DNA of 64,000 nt from assembly GCF_010686685.1 (NCBI RefSeq), contig NZ_JAAGWD010000009.1, forward strand, positions 62,001 to 126,000. Reading direction: 5' to 3'. The position numbers and the translations under genes were made by a program. The number at the start of each line of letters is the position of its first letter. Position 1 is the first letter of the stretch. Shown here piece after piece: positions 36,623 through 45,350 of this stretch. The stretch comes from Pontibacter burrus. Its GTDB lineage: Bacteria; Bacteroidota; Bacteroidia; Cytophagales; Hymenobacteraceae. Below the pieces are notes generated by a model. The model saw nothing but the letters and a program-made list of their open reading frames with translations. It was not told the DNA's origin and did not search any database.

Positions 36623-36748
36623 TAATTTGAAAATCTGGAGATGAGGAGATTTGAAAATGAATCTGCTTATGCTATCAAACTATAGAAGGTGCGTTGCTTT
36701 GAGTGGCGCACTTTTTTTGTTTATAGTTGTTTAAACACTGAGGTTGCT

Positions 36749-36865
36749 CATCCGGACATCTGTGTCCGGATGAACTCTGCCGGGGACATCCGTGTCCCCG
36801 TTATACACGAATAACGCGGACGTGGAAGTCCGCAGCAGATGGGTTTCGGACACAGATGTCCGAAA
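36749..36865. repeat. Four REP-type palindromes next to a RAYT gene
   Basis: CATCCGGACATCTGTGTCCG (from 36749), CGGGGACATCCGTGTCCCCG (36781-36800), GCGGACGTGGAAGTCCGC (36816-36833) and TTCGGACACAGATGTCCGAA (36845-36864). The first and last have inverse cores (GGACATCTGTGTCC and GGACACAGATGTCC). They lie just past the 3' end of the RAYT gene. Confidence 0.85.
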
Positions 36866-36882
36866 CAGCATTATCTTGCTAA

Positions 36883-37428
36883 TTACTCCAATAACTCCAC
36901 CTCAATCAATCCGCCCAAGCCTGCATAATTTGAAGCAGAACTATACAGGTAATGTTCCGGCTCAGCTACAATTTCCGCGCGCACAGGGTTCTGATGAATA
37001 TAGTTTAGCTTTTGATCGATGAATTCATTAGAGTATAATTCTTTTGCTTCGTTGCCATCCTGCCATAGTTTATAGTGCCGCACTTTAGGGTTTAACTTCG
37101 CGCTAAACTCAAAGCGGTGTAACATCCAGTGCCTGCGGCTTTCGGGCTCTTTTTGTATAGCGTCCACAAGTTGCCTGCTGGTAAAACCTTTAAAGTCCCG
37201 AAGTATATCTGATAGTGCTTTTCCTTCGTCTGCAACCGCTATCAGGTGCAGGTGGTTGCTCATCAGGCACCAGGCATATAGTTTCAGCCCTTTCTTCTGC
37301 TGGCAGAATTTAAGTGCATCAACTATAATGTGTCTGTATATAGGGCGCGTAAAAACATCAACCCAATCTACAACTGTCATTGTCAGGAAATACATGCCAT
37401 CACCAGCTATTCTGTTTCGTATACCCAT
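36883..37428 (-). CDS. REP-associated tyrosine transposase (RAYT)
   Basis: The 181-residue protein is of the Y1_Tnp (IS200-like HUH) family. Features are the start YFLTMTVVDWVDVFTR, the HUH motif in MSNHLHLIAV (about 56-65) and the typical C-terminal KLNYIHQNPVRAEIV (about 138-152) followed by YLYSSASNYAG. RAYTs process single-stranded REP palindromes; exactly such palindromes flank the gene's 3' side. It appears complete and intact. Confidence 0.93.
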   Translation of the reverse strand: MGIRNRIAGDGMYFLTMTVVDWVDVFTRPIYRHIIVDALKFCQQKKGLKLYAWCLMSNHLHLIAVADEGKALSDILRDFKGFTSRQLVDAIQKEPESRRHWMLHRFEFSAKLNPKVRHYKLWQDGNEAKELYSNEFIDQKLNYIHQNPVRAEIVAEPEHYLYSSASNYAGLGGLIEVELLE

Positions 37429-37610
37429 GCCGCCTTATACATCAGGCAGCAGGCTACGGTTTTCAAACTTTAGTTGCTGCCACATAGGCATCGCAAATCT
37501 CTCCTAAAAACAAATCACCCACATCACTTGTTATAGTTTACAATTTATACTTTCGGGCAATTCGACCGTACTACTATAGATAAACCAGCCACCTTGTCAG
37601 GTAGCTATAG

Positions 37611-37641
37611 TTTGGGCTTATATTTGCCGAAGCTATATTTG
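37611..37641 (+). promoter_or_regulatory. Bacteroidota-type promoter of trxA
   Basis: TTTG (37611-37614) and TATATTTG (37634-37641) are 19 bp apart, the same as at sucD. The start codon is 47 bp downstream. Confidence 0.8.
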
Positions 37642-37688
37642 TTACTATATTTATAACACAGAATTTAACCAACATAAACGCTAAAGTT

Positions 37689-38015
37689 ATGGCTAACAAA
37701 GCAATAGAAATCACAGACGCGAACTTTAATGAAATAATCAATTCAGATAAGCCGGTGCTGGTAGACTTTTGGGCAGAGTGGTGCGGACCATGCCGCATGG
37801 TAGGCCCGATCGTAGAAGAACTGGCAGGCGATTACGAAGGCAAAGCCGTTATCGGTAAAGTAGACGTGGATGCAAACCCACAGACATCTGCTAAATTCGG
37901 TATCCGCAGCATTCCTACGCTACTGGTTTTCAAAAACGGTGAAGTAGTAGATAAGCAAGTGGGCGCTGTGCCTAAAAATGTACTGGCTCAGAAGCTGGAT
38001 GCGCAAATGGCGTAA
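37689..38015 (+). CDS. trxA: thioredoxin
   Basis: The 108-residue protein has the classical thioredoxin fold and active site WCGPC in DFWAEWCGPCRMVGP (about 26-40), the cis-proline motif IRSIPTLLVFKNG, and the normal length. It is cytoplasmic and donates electrons to reductases such as ribonucleotide reductase and peroxiredoxins. Confidence 0.97.
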   Translation: MANKAIEITDANFNEIINSDKPVLVDFWAEWCGPCRMVGPIVEELAGDYEGKAVIGKVDVDANPQTSAKFGIRSIPTLLVFKNGEVVDKQVGAVPKNVLAQKLDAQMA

Positions 38016-38035
38016 GCTTCGAACTATACAAACTA

Positions 38036-38077
38036 AAAACCCCCTTTTGCAACTATAGCAAAAGGGGGTTTTGTTTT
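38036..38077 (+). terminator. Terminator of trxA (bidirectional)
   Basis: AACCCCCTTTTGC and GCAAAAGGGGGTT form a 13-bp perfect stem whose loop is AACTATA, part of the abundant palindrome. A T-rich tract follows on the plus strand and an A-rich tract precedes it, so it may also end the convergent DUF421 gene. Confidence 0.9.
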
Positions 38078-38082
38078 TACAT

Positions 38083-38577
38083 CTACTTTTTATAGATAAT
38101 ACTGATGTTACCGTTGCGCTCCAGGTAAGCTGTTTCTATAGTTGATATGTCAGTGCTGCCTTTTATGCGCACAGCCTCTTGCAAGTCGTTTTCAGTTACG
38201 CTGTATTTTTGCAGGGCATCGTGCAGGAGCTTTCCGTTTTTTATGAGTTCCACGGGCCTGCCCTTAAGAAAATCACCAAACCTGCCGGATGTATGATACG
38301 CTATAGTTGCCAGCCCGCGATGCAGTATTACCAATACCAGTGCCGCTGCCAGCGTAGGCCAGAATGGCGAGTTACCGGTTATAGCCCTGCTGAGGATAGA
38401 ACCAAAAACTATACCCAGTATAATATCGAAAGCTGTGTTTTTACCGAATACACGCGGATTGCCCACCCTGACGATAAGCAAGGCAGCCATAAACACACCT
38501 ATGGCCCGTAACGACATCTGCCACCAGGTCAGGGTATCTTCTCCTATCCCAAATAAATAATTAAAATCAAATTCCAT
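38083..38577 (-). CDS. DUF421 (YetF-like) membrane protein
   Basis: The 164-residue protein has three membrane segments (about 20-42, 48-66, 70-92) and a small C-terminal domain with GRPVELIKNGKLLHDALQKY and ETAYLERNGNISII. This is the DUF421/YetF plan. The biochemical role is unknown; a Bacillus relative affects spore germination. It is a single gene convergent with trxA. Confidence 0.85.
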   Translation of the reverse strand: MEFDFNYLFGIGEDTLTWWQMSLRAIGVFMAALLIVRVGNPRVFGKNTAFDIILGIVFGSILSRAITGNSPFWPTLAAALVLVILHRGLATIAYHTSGRFGDFLKGRPVELIKNGKLLHDALQKYSVTENDLQEAVRIKGSTDISTIETAYLERNGNISIIYKK

Positions 38578-38614
38578 GTGCTTCTGCCAACGCAGCGCAC
38601 ACCTATAAAGTTAT

Positions 38615-40540
38615 TTAACTGGGGCACTCACATAGCTTTTTATCTATAAGGCAGAGCGTGTTATAGTTCTGCTCCGCGTCCTGTAGCAGGCGCTGTAATT
38701 TTTTAGTATAGTCGAGCACCTTTTGTAGCTGCACAATCTCGGTTGCCTGCTTGGTATGGGCATCTAAGGCTTTTACAGTGGCATCAAAAGCTTCACTTTT
38801 CTCGCTGATGCGGGCATAATATGTATTCATGCCGGAATCAGAACTAGCTACAACTATAGCCTGCAGGTTATTGTTAAAACACAACTGCCAGCGCAGGTAA
38901 GTAAACACCTGTTGCTCTGCCTGCTGGCGCAGCCTGGTCATTTCGTGTACTGCTTCGCGCAGTCGGTAACTTTCGTAGCGCTTGTTAAAGGCTGTAACCG
39001 CATCGCGTACTTTGTCGCGGCAGCTCATACAGTTGCTGGCATTGGCCTTGTCCTGCAGGGCATTGCGCATCAGCAGGCTCTCATCTGAGGCTGGTGTATC
39101 TTCCAGTTTCTTCACTTCTTTCTCAAACACCGCACTATACTGCATGTCTTCCAGCTTGTTACGCAATCTAACTATAGCCTCGCCCTCTACCGATGCCGAC
39201 AACAGGTCTGGGCGTGGCAATTCTACAGCATATAGTTTAGCTAGTGCCGCTTCGCGCTTTTCTGGCGTGTTGTAGGCCGAGAGGTTGTTTTCCAGCTCGC
39301 GTAGCGTATTTACCAGCATTTTGCCGTTTTTCAGGTTGTGGTCGGCATCCAGGTACAGATCAGCGTTGGCAAGTATGGCTACGTATTCCGGTTTAAAAAT
39401 ATTGTTGTATGTACTGTTGCTCACCATTTCCTTCTCACGGGCATCCAGCGTGGTTCTCAGGCGTTTGTATTCCTGAATAATGGCAAACAGGTTCTTGGCG
39501 TTTATTTCAGGGCTATTGTTGCGGTAGTTCAGCCTGTATATGTTCAGGTGCTGCTTCATTTCAGCAAACACACGCAAATACTCTACAAACAGCTTTTCCT
39601 GACGGTAAGTCTCATCGTTTACCAGTTTCTGTTCATAGGCAGTCTGTATTTTCTGCTTGCGTCTTTCTATCAGGTCAAGGGTAACTTCATCGCCGGTCAG
39701 CACATCCATTTTGTACAGCGATTTATAGTTTACAACCACCATGTAAGGATAATCCTTGTAGTTGGTCATCTCCTCCAACATGCGACGCTCCAGCTTATTC
39801 GGGTTTTTAGAGAGATAATCGGCCAGGCGAACGGATTTTATAGTTACCGTTTTTACATCGTTTGGCACAAACACATACACTTTTACAGAGTGCAGGCGCG
39901 TATCAAAATTCTGACCTTCGTATAGCCTTATAGTTGAGCTGAAGCGGTATTCGCGCTTGCGGGTGCGGGTGCTGAGCAGGTTGCCAAACTCCCCTACCAG
40001 CGACAGCACAGCATTTGTAGGCGTTGTGAGCTTAGAGAGATTTACCAGCTGGTTTGCCACCAGATTAAACACCTGGTCGCCTTCGTCGTTGGTTACAGCT
40101 TTGGCATTTATAGTTGCGTCTACGTTATTCTGTGCCGACGAGAGCGGCATTTTGTCGATGATACGCACTACTTCCAGGTTATCGCTTACCTGTGTTTTAT
40201 AGCTCTTGTTATCCTGATTTACATAGAAGTTATAAAGCGGATACACAATCTCGTCGTTTCCGAAGAGCTTCATGTTCTTGAGCTGCGCTGTAATAAACAG
40301 GTACTCCAGCTGGTTACTGTAACGCTTCTTAGGCTTTTTTACGCCACGCTCCAGCTCGTTGAGTACGCGGTTAAACTTATTACCATTAAACAGATAGATG
40401 TCTGTACTCAGGTATTGCCATTCGTCAGAGAACACAAAATCATCGGTGTAACTATAGCCGAGTCGGGTCTCAATGTTCTTTTGTGCTAAAATTTGCTGGC
40501 TAACCAGCAGAAAAAATAAGAATAGTATAATCTTTCTCAT
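38615..40540 (-). CDS. secreted, mostly helical protein of unknown function
   Basis: The 641-residue protein has a signal peptide (RKIILFLFFLLVSQQILAQ). The first 260 residues read as beta-rich (LGYSYTDDFVFSDEWQYLS, YRFSSTIRLYEGQ, VKVYVFVPNDVKTVTIKSVR), and from about 290 on it is long charged helices likely to form coiled coils. Four cysteines lie late in the sequence (NCMSCRDKV, CFNNN) and three near the end (LCLIDKKLCECPS). I do not recognise a family. It stands alone with unremarkable codon use, so it is probably a native envelope or periplasmic protein. Confidence 0.7.
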   Translation of the reverse strand: MRKIILFLFFLLVSQQILAQKNIETRLGYSYTDDFVFSDEWQYLSTDIYLFNGNKFNRVLNELERGVKKPKKRYSNQLEYLFITAQLKNMKLFGNDEIVYPLYNFYVNQDNKSYKTQVSDNLEVVRIIDKMPLSSAQNNVDATINAKAVTNDEGDQVFNLVANQLVNLSKLTTPTNAVLSLVGEFGNLLSTRTRKREYRFSSTIRLYEGQNFDTRLHSVKVYVFVPNDVKTVTIKSVRLADYLSKNPNKLERRMLEEMTNYKDYPYMVVVNYKSLYKMDVLTGDEVTLDLIERRKQKIQTAYEQKLVNDETYRQEKLFVEYLRVFAEMKQHLNIYRLNYRNNSPEINAKNLFAIIQEYKRLRTTLDAREKEMVSNSTYNNIFKPEYVAILANADLYLDADHNLKNGKMLVNTLRELENNLSAYNTPEKREAALAKLYAVELPRPDLLSASVEGEAIVRLRNKLEDMQYSAVFEKEVKKLEDTPASDESLLMRNALQDKANASNCMSCRDKVRDAVTAFNKRYESYRLREAVHEMTRLRQQAEQQVFTYLRWQLCFNNNLQAIVVASSDSGMNTYYARISEKSEAFDATVKALDAHTKQATEIVQLQKVLDYTKKLQRLLQDAEQNYNTLCLIDKKLCECPS

Positions 40541-40705
40541 GTATCAGTACTTGTCGGACTGCAAGGTTCTGCGTATACTCCTTTGTAAACTTACGGCACA
40601 TAACATTGCCAGCAAAACGCTGCAGCCTGTGGTATAGTGCTTTAAAGTTGCTAATAAATTTTTAAGCTTCACAGTTCCAAACTGAGAAACAAACTATAAA
40701 ATAGT

Positions 40706-41104
40706 ATGAAACCGATAGCACAAATTGCATTTGTTATAATTTGCCTTGCAGCAATACAACCTGCGTTTGCACAGCACGGCAATGGCACCACAACAGTTGT
40801 AGCTACAACTACCAAAACGCTCTCCGAAACTGACAAAATTACGCAACTGATAGAGGAAATTCGCAGCATGCAAGGCGCTACATTTATCAGAAATGGCAGC
40901 GAACACTCCTGCCAGGAAGCTGCCGACCACCTGCAGGCGAAATGGGAGAAGCACGGTAAAAGGATAAAATCTGCAGAAGAATTTATAAAACACCTGGCCA
41001 CCAAATCGTCGGCCAGCGGAGAAACATATAAGATTAGGTTTGCCGATGGCAGGGAGGCACCAACAGCCGAGCTGCTGCACGAAAGGCTTAAAAGCCTTGA
41101 GTAA
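40706..41104 (+). CDS. DUF5329-like secreted small protein
   Basis: The 132-residue protein has a signal peptide (KPIAQIAFVIICLAAIQPAFA) and then a segment EIRSMQGATFIRNGSEHSCQ..AADHLQAKWEKHGKRI followed by AEEFIKHLATKSSASGETYKI. This pattern agrees with the DUF5329 family, small periplasmic proteins of unknown role. No partner gene is nearby. Confidence 0.75.
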   Translation: MKPIAQIAFVIICLAAIQPAFAQHGNGTTTVVATTTKTLSETDKITQLIEEIRSMQGATFIRNGSEHSCQEAADHLQAKWEKHGKRIKSAEEFIKHLATKSSASGETYKIRFADGREAPTAELLHERLKSLE

Positions 41105-41197
41105 TTGATAAACTATAGTTGCAGGCCAGGTGCTGGTCAGCAACCATAAACGGAATGTGTTTGGGCTGCGTACCTAAGCCTGATAACTTAAACACCC

Positions 41198-41563
41198 ATG
41201 CTACAACTTTTAGAAGAATCGAAAGGTGACCTGGTGGCACTCCGGATCTCGGGCCATGTGGATATAAACGATTATGAGGTAATGTTGCCGGTGCTCGAGG
41301 AAAAGATTAGGCAGTATGGAAAGATCAGTGTTTATGCGGAACTGCAGGAGCTGGAAGACATCAGTTTTAAGGCCTTGTGGCAGGACCTGAAATTTGATTT
41401 TAAACATGCCGCCGATTTTAAAAAAGCAGCTTTAGTGGGTGAGCAGAAATGGCTGGACTGGCTTACCATTGCAGCTTCGCCTTTTACAACGGCTAAAGTA
41501 AAGCATTTTACACTGGAGCAGCGGCAGCAAGCCATAGATTGGGTACAATCCCCGGAAGCCTGA
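41198..41563 (+). CDS. SpoIIAA/STAS-like protein
   Basis: The 121-residue protein matches the SpoIIAA-like (PF11964) pattern: VALRISGHVDINDYEVMLPV near the start, YAELQELEDISFKALWQDLK in the middle, and FKKAALVGEQKWLDWLT..FTTAKVKHF near the end. Members are small cytoplasmic proteins often induced in stress; the role is not known. A long bidirectional terminator follows. Confidence 0.8.
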   Translation: MLQLLEESKGDLVALRISGHVDINDYEVMLPVLEEKIRQYGKISVYAELQELEDISFKALWQDLKFDFKHAADFKKAALVGEQKWLDWLTIAASPFTTAKVKHFTLEQRQQAIDWVQSPEA

Positions 41564-41585
41564 ATTCCGCATCAACTATAGAAGC

Positions 41586-41626
41586 AGAAAGCGGCTGATA
41601 CTACCTATAAGTATCAGCCGCTTTCT
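41586..41626. terminator. Bidirectional terminator
   Basis: AGAAAGCGGCTGATACT and AGTATCAGCCGCTTTCT are a perfect 17-bp inverted repeat around a 7-base loop, between convergent STAS-like and asparaginase genes. Confidence 0.85.
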
Positions 41627-41647
41627 GGTTAAAGTAAACTATAGTTA

Positions 41648-42688
41648 TCAGTCTTTATAGATGGCAACTTCGGATTTACCCTTTTTAATATAACCACGGT
41701 ACATACCAGCCGAGTTAAATGGCATGGCAATATTTCCGTTCTTATCTATGGCTATTACACCACCTTCGCCACCGAGCTTTACTAGTTTCTTCATCACTAC
41801 TTCATGAGCTGCTTTCTTTAAACTATAGCCTTTGTATTCCATAAGGGCAGCTATGTCGTGGGCAACCACCGAACGGATAAAATACTCGCCGTGGCCTGTG
41901 GCAGATACAGCACAGGTATTGTTATCGGCGTAAGTACCAGCTCCTATAATAGGCACGTCGCCTACACGGCCATAGCGTTTGTTGGTCATGCCGCCAGTTG
42001 ATGTGGCTGCTGCAACGTTTCCGTAAGCATCCAGGGCAACTGCGCCAACGGTACCAAACTTCTCTCCTTCCACAAAAATGTTTTCGTTGCTACTGGTGCC
42101 GGTGCTGTCGTGGTCTAGCCTGGTCTTTTCGCCTTCTTTTTCTCTTAACTTCTGTAGTTGCTGAAAACGGGTCTCGGTATGGAAGTAGGATGGGTTTACG
42201 ATCTCAAGCCCTTTTTCTTTGGCAAACTTCTCTGCCCCTGGTCCTATCAGCATCACGTGTTCTGATTTTTCCATTACAGCCCGTGCCGCACTAATCGGGT
42301 TACGAACTATAGTTAAGCTTGCTACTGCACCTGCTTTGCCTGTTTTGCCATCCATAATGGCAGCGTCAAGTTCGTTTTTGCCTTCGTTGGTAAACACTGC
42401 GCCTTTTCCTGCATTAAAAAGCGGCGAATCTTCCATTACACGAACAGCCGCTTCTACGGCATCGAGGCTGGTGCCACCTTTCTCCAGAATGGCATAGCCT
42501 GTCTGAAGTGCCTGGTTCAGCGCTTCTTTATAGGCCTTTTCTTTTTCTGGGGTCATGTTGGCCTTGGTTATAGTGCCTGCACCGCCATGTATTACCAGCG
42601 TAATTTTAGAATAGTCGGGCTTGGTTTGTGCCACGCTTACAACTGCCATCAGCAGGAACAGGCACAGAAAGTAGAGTTGCTTTTTCAT
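41648..42688 (-). CDS. isoaspartyl peptidase/L-asparaginase (Ntn hydrolase), exported
   Basis: The 346-residue protein has a signal peptide (KKQLYFLCLFLLMAVVSVAQ) and is a plant-type asparaginase. The autoprocessing site and nucleophile Thr are in GTVGAVALDAYGN, and substrate-site motifs TSTGGMTNKRYGRVGDVPI and GHGEYFIRS follow. The N-terminal half has VIHGGAGTI. It is predicted to be periplasmic and to remove isoaspartyl dipeptides or asparagine. It is a single gene. Confidence 0.93.
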   Translation of the reverse strand: MKKQLYFLCLFLLMAVVSVAQTKPDYSKITLVIHGGAGTITKANMTPEKEKAYKEALNQALQTGYAILEKGGTSLDAVEAAVRVMEDSPLFNAGKGAVFTNEGKNELDAAIMDGKTGKAGAVASLTIVRNPISAARAVMEKSEHVMLIGPGAEKFAKEKGLEIVNPSYFHTETRFQQLQKLREKEGEKTRLDHDSTGTSSNENIFVEGEKFGTVGAVALDAYGNVAAATSTGGMTNKRYGRVGDVPIIGAGTYADNNTCAVSATGHGEYFIRSVVAHDIAALMEYKGYSLKKAAHEVVMKKLVKLGGEGGVIAIDKNGNIAMPFNSAGMYRGYIKKGKSEVAIYKD

Positions 42689-43018
42689 GATTGCGATGTG
42701 AAAGGAACAGGTGCTAATTTATTCTTTTTTTATGTAAACCAGTAATCTGGTCGCAGAACCTTACAACTATAACCGGATTGTGTGCTTACGTTCAGCACTG
42801 AGCCATGTAAAAAACATCATACTTTTATAATTCATTAACAGCCAGTTAGCTAAAAATATTCAATTTCTACAATATTATATAAAGCTTTCCGTTTATGGAG
42901 CACGAAACATAGTAAATTGCTAATTTAGCCTAGCTTTAGATTGGTTTTTTTTACATCTTTGTGCTTATAATTGCATTACATACAATTACACATTTAAAAC
43001 TAACAACAAATTAAAAAC
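42689..43018. other. AT-rich region upstream of the OmpA lipoprotein
   Basis: 330 bp without a gene. It is AT-rich, with a TTTG at 42958-42961 preceded by TACATC that might be part of a promoter, but the spacing to any -33 box is not convincing. Confidence 0.4.
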
Positions 43019-43741
43019 ATGAAATTAACCTTTGTAAAAGCGTCATTTTCTGTTCTGCTTTGCACTACCCTGCTGGCGTCATGTGTATCTTCTAAGAAAT
43101 ACGAAGACCTGAAAGCTAGCAAAGAAGCCCTTGAGGCTGAGCAGGCTGCATCTAAGCAAAAAGTAGATGAACTTACTGCTTCTCTTAAGGAGCGTGAGCA
43201 ATCTCTGGCTGATTTAGAGCGCAGAATGAATGAGCAGCAGAAAGCGCTGAACAACCTTAAGAATGATGTTAACGCAGCACTGCAGGGCTTTAACCAAGGT
43301 GACCTAAGCGTGGAAGTAAGAAACGGTAAAGTATACGTTTCTATGTCTGACAAGCTTTTATTTAACACTGGTAGCACTAAAGTAAACCCAGGCGGCCAGA
43401 AGGCGCTTGACCAGCTGGTTAACGTACTGAAGCAAAACAACGAAGTTGGTGTTATGGTTGAAGGCCACACTGATGACGTAGAAGTTCTGCCAGGTACTAA
43501 GAAAATTGCTGACAACTGGGATCTGAGCGTACTGCGTGCAACTGAGATTACTCGTATGCTGACTCAGAAAGGCTTATCTCCAGACAGAGTAACTCCTGCA
43601 GGCCGTGCTTACTACCAGCCAGCTGACACAGGACGTACTGCTGCAGCTAAAGCTAAAAACCGTCGTACTGAGATCGTTCTGATCCCAGACCTGACTGAAG
43701 TATATAAAGTATTGGGCGTAGATGCTCAGGCTAAAATGTAG
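43019..43741 (+). CDS. OmpA family peptidoglycan-associated lipoprotein
   Basis: The 240-residue protein has a lipobox (LLASC, Cys19 region), a coiled-coil region (about 25-85, SKKYEDLKASKEALEAEQAA), and an OmpA-C domain (about 105-235) with VMVEGHTDDVEVLPGTKKIA and KAKNRRTEIVLIPD. It probably anchors the outer membrane to the wall. Length suits a Pal-like protein with an added coiled coil. A strong terminator follows. Confidence 0.92.
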   Translation: MKLTFVKASFSVLLCTTLLASCVSSKKYEDLKASKEALEAEQAASKQKVDELTASLKEREQSLADLERRMNEQQKALNNLKNDVNAALQGFNQGDLSVEVRNGKVYVSMSDKLLFNTGSTKVNPGGQKALDQLVNVLKQNNEVGVMVEGHTDDVEVLPGTKKIADNWDLSVLRATEITRMLTQKGLSPDRVTPAGRAYYQPADTGRTAAAKAKNRRTEIVLIPDLTEVYKVLGVDAQAKM

Positions 43742-43784
43742 TAATCAGCTGCTAAAAGCTAGATTTAGTTAAACTACAAAGATA

Positions 43785-43820
43785 AAAAGGCTGCCAGCTT
43801 TATAGTTGGCAGCCTTTTTT
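43785..43820 (+). terminator. Terminator of the OmpA lipoprotein gene
   Basis: GGCTGCCA and TGGCAGCC form the stem; the loop contains TATAGTT. Six T residues follow. Confidence 0.9.
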
Positions 43821-43937
43821 ATGTGGTACAATTACAAAGGTTTGGCAGTTACGAAGCGTTTTATGCATCTGCTATAATTGTCGGATGGAAAACTTTGGCT
43901 TCCTTTCTCTTAGCATTATCTCTCTCGATCAAAGCGA

Positions 43938-44441
43938 TCAACCTTTCTGCTGTTTAGCTAAAGTTATGGCATTAAAGAGGTCGTCTGCTTTCTGTGAGCC
44001 GATGAGAAGAGGTTTCTGGTTATAAAAATATAGTTTAACGCCTTCATTACCATATACATTATAGGCATTTCCCTTCATGCTGCCCCTGATGCCCCAGCCA
44101 CCATATTCCCTAATCGGGTTGTAGGTTACTTTTTCATAGTTACGCAGTTCGTGCAGCACTATAGTAACAGGCTTTATAAGGAAAGGCCAGAAACGTGCAC
44201 GCAGTTCACCGGGTACCACTTCCGTAACCAGCGACATTCTGTAAAAGAACAGCGGCAGCCCCACTCCTACTAATCCTGTCATTATAGTCAGCATCACATC
44301 TGGCACTGGTCTGTTGCCAAACTGCCCACCCAATATAACCTGGTATACAAAGCCCGCCCAGAATATACCCGATACGCCAAATATAACCACCCACAGCCAT
44401 ATCTGTTTGAACCGTTGCCTTTCCCGGAATATAATTTCCAT
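43938..44441 (-). CDS. small membrane protein, hypothetical (DUF6141-like by topology)
   Basis: The 167-residue protein has two adjacent membrane segments (about 15-40 and 45-68) and a soluble C-terminal domain with ELRARFWPFLIKPVTIVLHE and LYFYNQKPLLIGSQKADDLF, resembling a PH-like domain as in other small membrane proteins. The family assignment is uncertain; I suggest a role only by topology. It is a single gene next to composite repeat copy D. Confidence 0.6.
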   Translation of the reverse strand: MEIIFRERQRFKQIWLWVVIFGVSGIFWAGFVYQVILGGQFGNRPVPDVMLTIMTGLVGVGLPLFFYRMSLVTEVVPGELRARFWPFLIKPVTIVLHELRNYEKVTYNPIREYGGWGIRGSMKGNAYNVYGNEGVKLYFYNQKPLLIGSQKADDLFNAITLAKQQKG

Positions 44442-44805
44442 TGTTTAGAAGTTAGCTAAATTAGTGCGTTATAGAAAGGTAAGCATTCCCGGCTGATAGT
44501 TCCAGTGGTTACTAATGTTTATCCGGTTTAATAATTTGATTCTGTTAGAGTACAGGATAGTTCTATAGTTCTTCTTCCTTGTCATGTCGAGCGTAGTCGA
44601 GACATCTTTTATGTCTCACAGTTACCTGTTGCTGGCACGAGCGTCCTCGCTCGTGACTTGCGATGGTGTTGCGTCTCCTGACTCAACTGGCCTGAAAGGA
44701 TAACTATACTAATAGCTTTGGCTATAGTTCTATAAGTAGCTATAGTTTTATAGTTGACTATAGTTGCTGGATTGCCACAAGCAGTATCTTTCATAGCTAC
44801 TGTCG

Positions 44806-45145
44806 ATCCTGGGAGCTTTACTGGCCTACAGTATTATAGATGCTTTGGTGCGCTCACGGCCGCGAGGCCCCGTCTTCGGGCATCGCGCTGCTGCCTTCTT
44901 GCTACCCTCGCTGCGCTCGTGTTGCCTGCGGCACCGCAACAAGTCAAAGGCGCTCAACCCAAAGACTGAAATCCCTCGATAGCTATAGCTATAGTTTAAT
45001 GGTTAGCTATAGTTTATCGCTTTTCCGTGGTAGTAGTTTCTTGTGTCAGGCTGCGCCTGCCTGTTCGTGGACTGTAACTATAGAACTATAACTGTTGAAA
45101 GGTAAAAGCAGAATTCCCCTCTTGGGAGGGGCTGGGGTGGGTTAA
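44806..45145 (-). repeat. Composite intergenic repeat, copy D (subfamily 1)
   Basis: Blocks in reverse: ATCCTGGGAGCT, CACGGCCGCGAGGCCCCGTC, GGCGCTCAACCCAAAGACTG, TATCGCTTTTCCGTGGTAGT, CAGGCTGCGCCTGCCTG, CCCCTCTTGGGAGGGGCTGG. The variable centre (GGCACCGCAACAAGTCAAAG) matches copy A. Confidence 0.85.
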
Positions 45146-45317
45146 TTGGTAACTATAGAACTATAACCCGAACTATAGCAAAGGGTGTAAAACTCCTCGC
45201 CCTTGACAAGGAGGGGTTAGGGGTGGTTGGATTAACCGAAATTATAAAACTATACTACCAACTATAGCAAAACCCTAATCCCAAAAATTAGAAAACGCTT
45301 TTAATTACTGATTAAAC

Positions 45318-45350
45318 AAAAAGCCGTCAACTATACTAGTTGACGGCTCC
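45318..45350 (-). terminator. Terminator of the cystathionine enzyme gene
   Basis: AGCCGTCAACTA and TAGTTGACGGCT form a 12-bp stem with a short loop; on the minus strand it is followed by TTTTTG. Confidence 0.85.
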
